64,000 nt of DNA, from positions 50,574,947-50,638,946 of the forward strand of contig CM058236.1 in NCBI GenBank assembly GCA_030180135.1, in the 5' to 3' direction. Position 1 is the stretch's first letter, and the number at the start of each line of letters is the position of its first letter. Position numbers and translations under genes: made by a program. Source of the DNA: Orychophragmus violaceus (Eukaryota; Streptophyta; Magnoliopsida; Brassicales; Brassicaceae). Under the pieces are notes generated by a model, which did not search any database, had not been told where the DNA came from, and worked only from the letters and a program-made list of their open reading frames with translations. This document shows positions 43,534 to 53,792 of this stretch, one piece after another.

Positions 43534-44374
43534 GTCTGACCCCTTTCCACAAGTCAAGCTAATGACTTAAAACAAGCGCTGAGTGGGAGGCAACCCACTG
43601 TTAGGTTTAACTATTTTTCTTTTTCATTTTTAGTGTTTTCTTAGGATTTCACGTTATTATTTGTTTTTACTAAGTTTTTCAGATACAGAACCAAGTCTGG
43701 AAAGGAGTAACGATCGTTGCTCACATGTGCAACGGTCGTTGCAATTGGTCTTAATCGAAAATTAAGGTACATGTCGCTAAACCGGAATCAATTAGATTCA
43801 TCCAGCATCGATCGTTGCAGCCACGACCAGGTAAGTTACCTTAAAACCCTATTTTCTCTTTTTCTTCTCAAAACCCCTTTGGTCGACACTCCGAGCCTCT
43901 ACCCGAAAAACACCATTTCTCCATCAAATTTCCTGTTTTCAAGTTCTATTTCACTCGTTTTTAACCAACCAATCCATTTCCTTAAGCCATATCTCAAGAA
44001 ATCAAGGTAATGTTCTTCAATTTTCAAGCTTTCGGATTTGGGTTTTAGGGGTTCTAGATTGTTAGATTTTTGAGCCGAAATTGATCAATGCATGCCCAAA
44101 TAGGTGTGATTTAGGTTGCTAGATGATATATTGTTGCCGACTGTGTGATTGATTGCATGATTTGGAACGAAATTTGTTGACTGTTGATTGCGGCCAGAAT
44201 CGCCCTGCAACGATCGCTGCCTTTGATGCAACGGTCGTTACTCGACGATTCTGGGGAAATGTTCGATTACACGGAATCGCCCTGCAACGATCGCTACCTT
44301 AGCGCAACGGTCGTTGCACGACGATTCAACAGAGAGTTGCCGAGACTAATTTGTTCAAATTTTCTGTTTTGCAG
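43534..44374 (+). other. Element F spacer before env-like ORF, with CGATCG motifs and splice-like signals
   Basis: The spacer contains the GAGTGGGAGGCAACCCAC block (about 43580), CGATCG-type motifs at 43707-43830 and 44203-44325, donor-like CCAG/GTAAGT (about 43830) and CAAG/GTAATG (44006/44007), and an acceptor-like TTTTGCAG directly before the ATG (44371-44374). This looks like an intron that would place the env-like ATG near the 5' end of a spliced mRNA. Splicing is inferred from sequence only. Confidence 0.6.
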
Positions 44375-45898
44375 ATGGCAACCCGGAATCAACCCCGCAA
44401 GAAACGAGCACAAGCTGCAAGCGCCTCACGACAATACATTCCGCCACCGGAATGGTTACACAGGGAATCAGATCCTCCACAGCCGTATCATTTGGTTCAT
44501 GCAACCATAGGACAGCCATGGCCAAGGCCAGAGAAAGTTTTGATTGAGTCTGATCGCATCTGGAACGGTTCAATTAAGGGGATACTAAAATCAGATGACT
44601 TCACAGAAAGGCCGCTACACGAGTACTGGGATGAATACGATACCTTGCTGTATAATGATTGGTGTGGTATGGAGATAGCACCTACCAAGTTCGCTGATTA
44701 CTCAACCTGCAAGAGTCTCGGAATGGACAAGAAGGTGATGGAGCTGTGCAGAGGTATTGGTCTGGGGACAATGCCAATGCAGCCTTACGATTTGTACCCA
44801 GAGCTTGTGAGGCAGTTGCTTGCCACGTGCAGGGTTGTATACCCAAACCCAGAGAGCAGGAATGCCCAAGGAGGCACATTCACTTTCATGAGTCTCGGAG
44901 CAAGGTATCGAGTGCCCCTTCTCGATATCTGTAGGATCTACGGGTTCAGCACCACGCAGCCACGCACCGATTTATCCCTTCCGTGGGAAGCATCAGAGGC
45001 TCGTGATTTCTGGGAGTACATTGGAGGTGGACGATATCACTCACGGCTTACACCAGTGATTCAGGTTAGGCATCCGGTTCTCAGGTATGTCTTGCGTATC
45101 TTGGGACGCACTTTACTGTGCAAGCATGAGGCGAACAAGATGCGCAAGACCGAGATGGAGGTTTTATTCAGAGGGCTGAAGGAGCAGTTCAGGGGTACTG
45201 ATGTGAGGAACCCGGCTGAGAAGGTGAACCTAGGAGCTATATTTGCCCATCACCTTTGCGAGCTGCAGAAGAAGCCTTATGAAGGCGCGCGCAAGGAGAC
45301 AGTAGGGAGTCTTCTCACTCCTATTTTCAGACACTGCGGGATCCCTATGGGGGGTATAGAGTGCGTTACTGAGCGCGAGTTCCTGGATCTCAGTCACTTG
45401 CAGAGTGCTACGTGGCTGAAGGAAGGGCGAGTGTGGGTGTACTACGACCCTGAGGATACACAGTATGGCATCGATCTTCCTGCTGCCAGGTACACTCGGA
45501 TCGATACCATTGATGATTTGAGCTTCCACCCTTCCGCTAGAGATCGATGTGCAGTACCTACTATGGCTCATCCGCTGGGAGAGCCTTCTGCGAGAGCTTC
45601 GTCCTCCTCTGCGCCAGCGCCTGCCCCAGTCGACGATGTAGGTCCTTTTCCCGAGCCTACGATGCCTTACGGTGCATATTTTGATGCCGAGTGGAGAGAG
45701 AGATCCGATAGCATGTTCCGAGTTGTTTGGAACTTCATGCGCAGCTGCAGGAGGCCACCACAGGTCCATCAGCCCGTACACGTTTCTCGACGCAGACATC
45801 GATCCCCGACTCCTCCTTCCCCGACTGATACTGATCCCGCAGCTGAGGCAGCCGATGACGATGCACGGTATGGTGGGATAGATGATGTGAGCAAGTGA
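44375..45898 (+). CDS. Athila env-like protein (ORF-1 family), intact
   Basis: This 507-residue protein has its ATG at 44375 (MATRNQPRKKRAQAAS), immediately after an acceptor-like TTTTGCAG. A basic N-terminus is followed by PPPEWL, the conserved DEYDTLLYNDWCGMEIAPT (about 90), GIGLGTMPMQPYDLYPELVRQ (about 130), GGTFTFMSLGARYRVPLLDIC (about 165), HEANKMRK (about 250), GSLLTPIFRHCGIPMGGIEC (about 310) and a Pro/Ser/Arg-rich C-terminal part. I see no strong signal peptide or membrane segment, so calling it an envelope rests on position only; the function of the family is not known. It is open in an element that has lost pol, and the A and C copies of the same gene are broken. Confidence 0.93.
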   Translation: MATRNQPRKKRAQAASASRQYIPPPEWLHRESDPPQPYHLVHATIGQPWPRPEKVLIESDRIWNGSIKGILKSDDFTERPLHEYWDEYDTLLYNDWCGMEIAPTKFADYSTCKSLGMDKKVMELCRGIGLGTMPMQPYDLYPELVRQLLATCRVVYPNPESRNAQGGTFTFMSLGARYRVPLLDICRIYGFSTTQPRTDLSLPWEASEARDFWEYIGGGRYHSRLTPVIQVRHPVLRYVLRILGRTLLCKHEANKMRKTEMEVLFRGLKEQFRGTDVRNPAEKVNLGAIFAHHLCELQKKPYEGARKETVGSLLTPIFRHCGIPMGGIECVTEREFLDLSHLQSATWLKEGRVWVYYDPEDTQYGIDLPAARYTRIDTIDDLSFHPSARDRCAVPTMAHPLGEPSARASSSSAPAPAPVDDVGPFPEPTMPYGAYFDAEWRERSDSMFRVVWNFMRSCRRPPQVHQPVHVSRRRHRSPTPPSPTDTDPAAEAADDDARYGGIDDVSK

Positions 45899-47279
45899 GA
45901 GTGATCCCCATGTTCAGACTTTCGGTTCTGTATTCTGACTTTTTATCTTTTCTTGCACTTTTGTTTTTCGTTTATTTTTAGGATTTGCTATGTTTGGATG
46001 TTTATGCTTGATCAGACATATTTGTTATTTCGATTTTACTCTGTTTCTAGTGTTTTCAGCTTGCAGGATTGAAAATTGACATAAACCGACGAACTAACCT
46101 GCTAACTTGCTGACTGATCCGATATGCGCATTGCAACGATCGTTGCTGCTTTGAGCAACGATCGACACTCAACGAAAAATCGCCAAGCAACGGTCGATGC
46201 ACTTAGTGCAACGATCGATGCATGAGCGACAGAGGTAAAAACCCGACAGAACTAAAACATCCATTAATAATTTTTATTTCTTTTTACCAATCCTTCGCTT
46301 GACACTACTGGGGACAGTGTGTCTTAAGTGTGGGGGAGGTGCTACTGACGTTTATCTTTCTGTTTTCTTAAGAGTCAGTCCGTTTTTCAAAATTTTTTGT
46401 TTTATTGAGTCAAAATTGTTTAAGTAAGAAACTATGATTTTCTGAGGAGATTTACAAGACTTGCAGGAACTTAAGTAACCATTGGGATGAAGTTGCAGGA
46501 TCTATCTCTGACTATTAGAAAACCCCATCACAGATCAGCCTACTGGGAACACCCACATCACTTCAGGTATCAGAGAATCCTTTACTGACTTCACCCCTAA
46601 TACTGACTTAGATTCTCTCACCTAAGGGCTTGGTATACTTTATGTCGGATTCCCTGTTAGTTCTGACACAGCCTGTAAACCTGTCCTATTTAGTTCCCTT
46701 CTCCCCTTCTATAAAGTAAAAAAAAAAAAAAAAAAAAAATATAATAAACTGAGGATGAGTTAGTAACTCCGAAGTGGTCATGAGAATAGTAGCAAACACT
46801 ATTATCTCTCATGTTATCCATGGAATGTGTCCAAAGTACACCCCATAACGGGAAGAACACTGATAAAAAAAATAAAATGATACCCAGTGGGGAAAAATCA
46901 GTTGTTAAAGAAGGGAAAGAGAAGAAAGGGACTAGAGAAAGATAGTATGGTGGTCTAGAGCTGATTAGGTAAGAATCCATGTGCCTTTAGATCGATACTC
47001 CTTAGGTGAGACCGCACTTAAATACTTGCAGAAGTCAGTAGGGAGAATTTGAATGCTTGAATGTGATTGTGGAGTTTACCTAGGACAGTTGCTAAGTGTG
47101 GGGGAAGTACATGTTGGTCTTGATATCCTGTGATTAATTCTTTCAGTGGTTTACTAAGGGGAATCTGAGTATTGTAGCTTCTAAGATGAAATGAGTTTCT
47201 GAAGAGTTTTCAAACCTCTTCACCATGTTTTAGTTCTATGTTTTGCTTGAGGGCAAGCAAAGGCTAAGTGTGGGGGAGT
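45899..47279 (+). other. Element F 3' region
   Basis: The region is non-coding. A CGATCG cluster (46126-46225) is followed by purine tracts AAGTGTGGGGGA at about 46328, 47095 and 47267 (the last next to the LTR) and an A-run of more than 20 (about 46719). From about 46300 to 47279 it is nearly identical to D 30820-31792, differing only by isolated bases, far closer than the LTRs are. Confidence 0.88.
46126..46225. repeat. CGATCG motif cluster, F 3' region
   Basis: GCAACGATCGTTGCT, GAGCAACGATCGACACT, AACGGTCGATGCA and GCAACGATCGATGCA. The third and fourth flank CTTA and correspond to the last pair in D and D2. Confidence 0.9.
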
Positions 47280-48459
47280 TGATATACCATGGATTTTAGG
47301 GATTTTAACCATGGTATATGTGTCATTTATCGAGTCTTTTACTATGTTTTAGAGTCTTTCCAGGTATTTATTAGGTACAAGCACATTTGGAGCATATTTG
47401 GTGATTATGGAGCATTCTGGAGCTAATTGGAGTATTTGGCCGAAAGATCAAGTTCACTGTTGATATTTCCGAGCTGCGTCGATCGTTGCACTCTAGCAAC
47501 GATCGTTGCACCAGCGAGATGGGCCAAATGACGGTTTAATAAAGAATGAAGAAATTGCAGTTTTGCCCAGAAGTTTCTGATATTTACAAAGAAGCCCCAA
47601 TTCGTGTTTTAGGTTATAAATAGAGTTTTTTAAGCCATTGTTTAGGCTAAGCAGAAATAACCTAGTTTCATTCTCTTAGGAGATTTTAGGGGCTGATCTT
47701 GCTCTCGAAAGAGAGAGGATTTCGAACCCCCGTTGATTATTCTGTTTTTATGATATTTGGTTTTCTATTCAAGATGTTTTCTGTTTCGATGAACATGTCT
47801 GAGTAGTTTACCTGTTAGGTTGAAGGATTCTCATTAGGGATTTCAGAGAATTATAGTTTAAATCAATCTGTAGAGATTTATATCTGCTAGTTCTTTATCT
47901 AAGTTGATCTTAATGCTAAATCTGAAGTAGCTAATCAGAGTTATGATGTTAGGTTGATTAATTCAGCGGAAGTTGGTTAATTTAACTAGAAAGAACTTAG
48001 ATAAGCAATTAAACTGTTCGCAAACGGAAGTTTGGTTCAGGTTAATTGTGAACATATCAAACTTGGAATTAATGCTAGTTTAATCTGTTAGTTCTCGCAA
48101 ACGAGAGTTTGGTTTGCTGCACTTAGACTTAGAGAATTATCGCAAAGGAATTTGGTTAATTCTATATCAGTGTTTGAGTTCTAGAATAGTTATTGATTGG
48201 ATCTAGATAGATTGATTGCTTGCGTTCCTGATTTCCTGAGAACTCCTGATACCTAACGCTTTGCCCTCTTGCTCACAAACCACTCTTGCTACTGATTTAC
48301 TTTTCTGCTTGCTTTAGTTTCTCATTGCTTTCCCCTAGTTTAATCTTAATAGTTTTTAATCTATCGTTGACCGGAGTCCCTGTGGATTCGATACCCTAAG
48401 TACTACAACTACATCACTGTGCACTTGCAGTTAGAATAGGGTTAAAACTACACCTATCA
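47280..48459 (+). repeat. Element F 3' LTR
   Basis: The 1180-bp LTR has one difference from 40820-41999. TCAGT follows, then the D2 3' region resumes. Confidence 0.97.
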
Positions 48460-48704
48460 TCAGTAGGGAGAATTTGAATGCTTGAATGTGATTGTGGAGT
48501 TTACCTAGGACAGTTGCTAAGTGTGGGGGAAGTACATGTTGGTCTTGATATCCTGTGATTGATTCTTTCAGTGGTTTACTAAGGGGAATCTGAGTATTGT
48601 AGCTTCTAGGATGAAATGAGTTTCTGAAGAGTTTTCAAACCTCTTCACCATGTTTTAGTTCTATGTTTTGCTTGAGGGCAAGCAAAGGCTAAGTGTGGGG
48701 GAGT
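48460..48704 (+). other. Element D2 3' region, continuation
   Basis: It resumes after the F duplication TCAGT and holds the second (about 48514) and third (about 48691, next to the LTR) purine tracts of D2, colinear with D 31548-31792. Confidence 0.9.
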
Positions 48705-49913
48705 TGATATATCATGGTTTTTACTAGTTTTAGGCCATGATATAGTTGTGTTTTAGTGTCTTTTGTGTTCTTTTAGAGTCTTTTACAGGTATAATCAGGT
48801 TTGGAGCTGAATTGGAGATAATGGAGCATTTTGGAGATTTTTGGAGTGTTTGGCCGAGAGATAGAGTTCACTGTCCGAAACAGAGAAAGGTGTCGATCGT
48901 TGCACACCTGCAACGGTCGATGCACCAGCAAGATGGGCCAAAACTCGGCGGTTTAGAAGAATCAAGATATTGCACTTTGATCCAGAAGTTCCTGATATTT
49001 ATAAAGAAGCCCTTGGCCGAGATTAGACCTATATAATAGAGTGTTTAGTGTTTTAATTAGATACGCTTTACAATACACTTTCATAATTAAGAGCAGAGGA
49101 TTTTTAGAACTTTTGGGGCTAATCTGAACCTATTACTTCATCCGTATTTGGAGAAGATTTCGAACCCCTTTTACTCTTATTCTTTTATGCAATTTATTCA
49201 TCATATGATCATGTTTTCATTATCTATGTCTGAGTAGATTCCTTGTTAGGTTTAGGGTTTCTCACATAGGATTTCATGACTTGCTAGACTTGTTCAAATT
49301 CAGTTAAGGATTCAAACTATATCTGTTCTTCAATTTAATTGTGCTTAAAGCTAGTTATAACCTGATCAATTAGAATCTAGATCTTAGGTTGCTAAATACG
49401 TCACGGAAGTGGGGTTTAGGAATCTGAACTAATTAAATTGGGCAATTAAACTTTGCGCAAACGGAAGTTTGGTTTAGGATAATTGTGAACATATCAAACT
49501 TGGGATTAATGCTAGTTTAATCTGTTAGTTCTCGCAAACGAAAGTTTGGTTTGCTGCACTTAGACTTAGAGAATTATCTCAAAGGAATTTGGTTAATTCT
49601 ATATCTGTGTTTTGAGTTCTAGAACTGTGCTTAATTAGATCCTTGCTGAATGAACTGTCTGCTTGTCTGATTTCCTGAGAATACCCTAGGCTTGACGCTT
49701 TTAGTTTATTGCTTCCACAACCGTTAATCTCTGCTACTGATTTACTTTCTCACACCGCTTTCAATTCAATTACATTGCTTTCTTTCTAGTATTAGTCTCT
49801 ACTGTTCTGATCTATTGAGACCAAGTGTCCCTGTGGATTCGATAACCCTATATACTACTTTGACATTGCTGTTCACTTGCAGTTTAGAATAGGGATTAAT
49901 TCTTGACCTATCA
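48705..49913 (+). repeat. Element D2 3' LTR
   Basis: This is the 1209-bp partner of 35574-36782, with about ten substitutions. The duplication CGTAG (49914-49918) follows, then the env-like gene of C on the minus strand. Confidence 0.96.
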
Positions 49914-49918
49914 CGTAG

Positions 49919-50667
49919 TAGCCAAAAATCGTACGACATACCTCAGGACAGGATGTCGTACATCTTTCATCTTTGCCTCCTTTGAGAAATACAGAATAGA
50001 ACCGAAGTTGTTCCAGAACCTCTGCAAGTCATGAAATCCACTTGGAAGTGTTGCTAGTGTGTAATCCTACTTGAACTCATAAATAGAACATAGATCACCC
50101 AGTGGCAGCCTGTATCTCCTGTTGTGTATCATAAAGCACAAATGTCCCTCTTGCGCATTCTTGGCGTTCCAATCCCTGTATGTGACCCGTAATGTAGCCA
50201 TAAACTGTCGTACCAACTCCGGGTATAGAGTGGAGGGGACGTAAGGCATGGTTCCTAGACCCATCTTCCTCAAGCTTAAAAGAAACTCATATGTCAAACC
50301 CATCATCCTCAGAAAGTCAGGGCTCACAAACCGTGTAGGCTCAATATCAACATCACACCATCCATTGTACAACAATGCGTCGTATTCGTCTCAAGTGTCT
50401 AGGACCTCTTTATTTCGACAACCAGACCCCTCTACTATGCTCTTCAGAGACCCAGTCCACTCTTTCTATGTAAATATCTTCTCCTTCTCCTCCCGGGGCC
50501 ATGGGTGTGTAGGTAAATCTTCTGTAGGCATCTCTGGAGAACCCGGAGGAGTCTGAGGTGTCATAGGTGGTGGAGAAGGTGATGGCGCTGTCCCAGATGG
50601 ACATGTCACGTCTGTCCGTGTTCTTTTTCGTGGAGGCATCTCCAAATAAAATCAGAAAATTTGGCAT
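49919..50667 (-). pseudogene. Element C env-like ORF, N-terminal part
   Basis: On the minus strand it begins MPPRKRTRTD (about 50640) with a Pro/Ser-rich segment. It continues through a stop and frame changes to LYNGWCDVDIEPTRF (about 50370), LRKMGLGTMPYVPSTLYPELVRQFMA (about 50275-50195) and HLCFMIHNRRYRLPLGDLCSIYEFK (to 50067), then weak similarity to 49919. These match the first half of the intact env-like protein in F. The gene continues at 35568 on the other side of D2. Confidence 0.85.
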
Positions 50668-51355
50668 TAGTCGAAGAAGCGAAAACCGAAACTTATCAAA
50701 TCCTTATTAACATCATAATCAGCATCAATCAAAGCAGTATAGGCAGTTTATTCACGTTTTTAAATCTGCCATTTTCGCAGAATAGTCAAAGTTCTATCAC
50801 AAAACCTAATTTTTTCAAAAACTTGCAAAATCAAACGTGAAAACTACTTAGGCATCATCATTTCACTACCAAACGTCCTAAAGCAGTGTCATTTCATCAC
50901 GAAATCGAAAAATGGAAGCCATAATTGAACCTTTTATCCTTGGAGTCGCTTCTGAAAATTCAAGATTTAGAGAACATACCTTAAAATCGACGCAAACAAA
51001 GGGTGGGAATGGATAGAGGACAGAAATCCGCACATAATAGTCTTTGGAATCGATAAAATTGGTCAAGAAATGAGTGAAATCGAGTTTGTGGAGGCAAGGT
51101 TTCGGCTATGGAGGTTTGGGAGAAATGAAAAACAGATGCGAATGGAAAGAGAAGTACTTAACTCGACTCGCCTGGTGTCGATCGATCCAAGTTAGTTGTG
51201 TTGATCGACACCAATTCTGAAAGTTGAACCAATCAGAGCAGTCTAATCGAGGTCAAACCTCGATTTTATAAATTCGGATCGATCGAACCAAAAGTGCTGG
51301 ACCGACACTGACCTCTGTGTCGATCGACATATACAGCATGTCGATCGACACATAT
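50668..51355 (-). other. Element C spacer upstream of env-like ORF
   Basis: This non-coding spacer on the minus strand has a donor-like AAG/GTATGT at 50980/50979 in the same context as A and F. CGATCG-type motifs lie at 51175-51230 and 51275-51352 (for example GGTGTCGATCGATCC, CTGTGTCGATCGACAT, ATGTCGATCGACACA). Confidence 0.65.
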
Positions 51356-52554
51356 TGTAATGACCCTCCCGAAGAAGTTGAACGGCCGAACGGGGAATAC
51401 GACCGGCCGAGAGGGAACAGACGAAGAACAGCCAAAACTCCAACTTTGTCATATTGATCTGCAACTTGCACCTTGTCTGTAGAGGACATTTGAAGAACTT
51501 TGGTCGAAGCAAAATTGAAATGGGACGATTAGATTTGGATATGGTCGAAGTTGGGTCAAGGCGGTCGTGTTGTGGTCGAGGATGGTCAAGGCTGGTTGAG
51601 AATGGTCGAGTGGTCGGTGGTCGAGTGGTCGTGCCTGGTCCAGCTGTCGCCCAGCATGCTGGTCGGACCACCACTTGGACCAGTGCATGGACCAGCGGCC
51701 CAAACGCTGCTAAATGTCAATTTTCTCATGTCATTTGTCATTTCAATGCAAACCTTCCCCATCTATAAATACCCACATTTCCCATAAACCATTTTCATTT
51801 TTTTGGAGCCTAAGTCATTTCTATAGAGAGAAAGGTGTCTTTGAGAGAGGAAGTGAGGAAAAGTGAGAAAAGTGAGCGGTTTGGTGAGGGAAGGAGCGGG
51901 CAAGCGGAACGGGGCATTCAGGTTAAGCCTCGGGGTGTCGATCTAGCGAGGGAGAGTCTCGGAGATAAGGAATGGGCTGAAGAACGTGTGAGTCCCGGTA
52001 GCTAGGACTAACGGATTTGTATGCAGGTCGTGTCTTAAGGATTGGAATACTCGGGGTATTCATCCTTAAGCACGTTTGTGTGTTGTACTTGCATACGGTT
52101 GAGATTTTAATCCGTGAATGTTGTGGTGATTGATGCATGCTTGATTGATGTTGTTTAAATTGTTAATCTCTTTGATTTTGGATGATAGTTTCATATAAAA
52201 CTAATGCACGCATGATAGTTGTGTTGATTTGTTGTTGTGATGCATGTTTCTCTTTGGTTAGGTGGTGAATCATTGAGATTGTGTTAGCATGCATGATTAG
52301 TGTGATAAGTACGGGTGTTGATTGAGATCCACCCGGAAATGGTTGATGTGTTTAGATGAGTTGTTTACCTGAGGGGTGAGGATGCGGTATATCCGTGGAT
52401 TGATGATCCACGCGTGTCTCCCTTCCGTTTTTGAGACATTGTAGTGGCTGCCATGATCTTTGTATCCTTTGTATGACTCTGCACCGTAATGTGATTGTGA
52501 AAGTATGTAGATTCATGTTTGGGTATCATGCAGTCTACGGTACATGTGTTGTGT

Positions 52555-52725
52555 GTTGCATGTGGCCGTGTGTGGTAACAAAAGATACCACGGACCAGTT
52601 GATTGTTTATACGCATGTGGCCGTGTGTGGTAACAAGGGACACCACGGACCAATTGATTGTGTGTATTTTATGCGGCCGTGGGTGGTAACAAGGGACACC
52701 GCGGACCAGTTGATTGTATTGTTCT
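52555..52725 (+). repeat. Minisatellite, about 57-bp unit, three copies
   Basis: Three imperfect units share GTGGCCGTG, GTGGTAACAA, ACACCACGGACCA and TTGATTGT words. Confidence 0.85.
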
Positions 52726-52909
52726 AGAGCATGTGGGATTGCTCTAGTAGTCTAGGACGTGTGTGAGTCCTAGATGATGCATTCTAGAACTTGTGTGAGT
52801 GTTCTAGAGTTGGTGTATTCGGTGCTCCCATTGTGTGCCTTCGTGGATTCGGAGAAGGCTCGGACTGTACTTGGGTCGCTCCCTTGGCCGAGCACCGTGT
52901 GACGAAACA

Positions 52910-53035
52910 GACCCCAGGGATAAGAGATCCCCGTAATCGGACCCGAGGGATAGAGATCCCCGTAATCGGAAACCAAGGGATAGATCCCCGTAATCGGGAA
53001 TCCGGGGGACATAGGTCCACGTAATCAGGTGTGAT
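52910..53035 (+). repeat. Minisatellite, about 30-bp unit, four copies
   Basis: Four units share GGGATAGAGATCCCCGTAATC with small length changes. GGGATCT/AGATCCC within each unit is itself an inverted repeat. Confidence 0.85.
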
Positions 53036-53792
53036 ACTCGGCTTATGATCCTTGGTGGTGATTAAGGCGCGAGTAGTCACGTGTGTACGGGGGGAGTATC
53101 CGGTGCACTAGGAGGCCTTTGTATGTGTTGAGTTGAGATGAGTCTAGAGAGTCTAGACGTTGTTAGCATTCACGATAGAGATTGAGTTATGCTTTGAGTT
53201 TGTGATTGAGTTTGATGTGTGTGCATTCTTGTTGTGGTTCATGATTGTAGGTTGATTAATGCTTCCACATTGTGCATAGCTTTGATGTTGACTGCTTGTC
53301 TATGCATGTGAGATGTTTGTTTTATTGATGTGCATTGTGCTTCGGTTATTTGGACGGGTTGGAGCACTAATGCATGTAAGAGGGTCCTGGACTCACTGGG
53401 CAGGAAACCATAGACGGGCTAGAGGGAAAGTTTGGATGTTAGGCCACTGGCATAGTCTCGGGTTGTGAGTGTGAAGATCGTGGAGTTTTTACTATGTAGG
53501 ATTTGACTCGAGCTCGGCAAACTGTATGTTTTTGGGTTACATTTTTTATTAGATCCTATATAGTATAAATAAAATGTGTTTTTTTAACTCCACGGTTCCA
53601 ATGATATGTGTTTTGTCCAGACTAACACAATCTCGGCTTTGGTACGGGTTGGCAAGCCTTAGGCGACTTAGGAGAGGGTCGGATATCACACACGGGCCGG
53701 CCTGACCTCGGGGATGACTGGAACGTTCGCAGTATTTGACACTTGTGACATCTCCGGCCGTTTGTTGTCCTTAGAACAGGTCGGGTGTTACA

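Larger units (their letters stand above)
40820..48459 (+). mobile_element. Element F: very young Athila with env-like ORF but no pol
   Basis: This 7640-bp element has two 1180-bp LTRs (40820-41999 and 47280-48459) and a perfect target duplication TCAGT (40815-40819 and 48460-48464). I found one LTR difference (GGGCTTTT versus GGGATTTT, about 40842/47302). It carries a 449-residue gag-derived ORF without gag core or protease and an intact env-like ORF. RT, RNase H and integrase are absent. The 3' region is almost identical to that of D, while the LTRs differ clearly from the D type. It is the youngest and deepest element in the nest. Confidence 0.97.
35574..49913 (+). mobile_element. Element D2: gag-protease Athila split by element F
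   Basis: It has two 1209-bp LTRs (35574-36782 and 48705-49913) and a target duplication CGTAG (35569-35573 and 49914-49918). I count about ten LTR differences (0.8 percent), so it is older than D and F. Its own sequence is 35574-40819 plus 48465-49913, about 6.7 kb, with the same plan as D: leader, gag-protease frame, 3' region, no RT or integrase. The gag frame has two stop codons. It is inserted in the env-like gene of C, in the opposite orientation. Confidence 0.96.
51356..53792 (+). repeat. Long (about 2.4 kb) gypsy-type LTR
   Basis: It starts TGTAATGACCC, ends GGGTGTTACA and has a TATA box CTATAAATA at 51763-51771. The 5' part is rich in GGTCGAG/GGTCGTG words (51500-51670). It contains at least two minisatellite arrays (52555-52725 and 52910-53035). 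Length and ends are in the range of Tekay/Del-type chromoviruses, but without coding sequence that assignment is weak. Confidence 0.7.

Noticed and set aside
45230..45799. Minus-strand frame of 189 codons opposite the env-like ORF
   Set aside because: It is a shadow of the intact env-like CDS with no recognisable family features.
51454..51768. Overlapping 78-143-codon frames on both strands in the gypsy LTR
   Set aside because: They arise from GGTCGAG/GGTCGTG-rich sequence lacking stops on both strands; no domain is visible.
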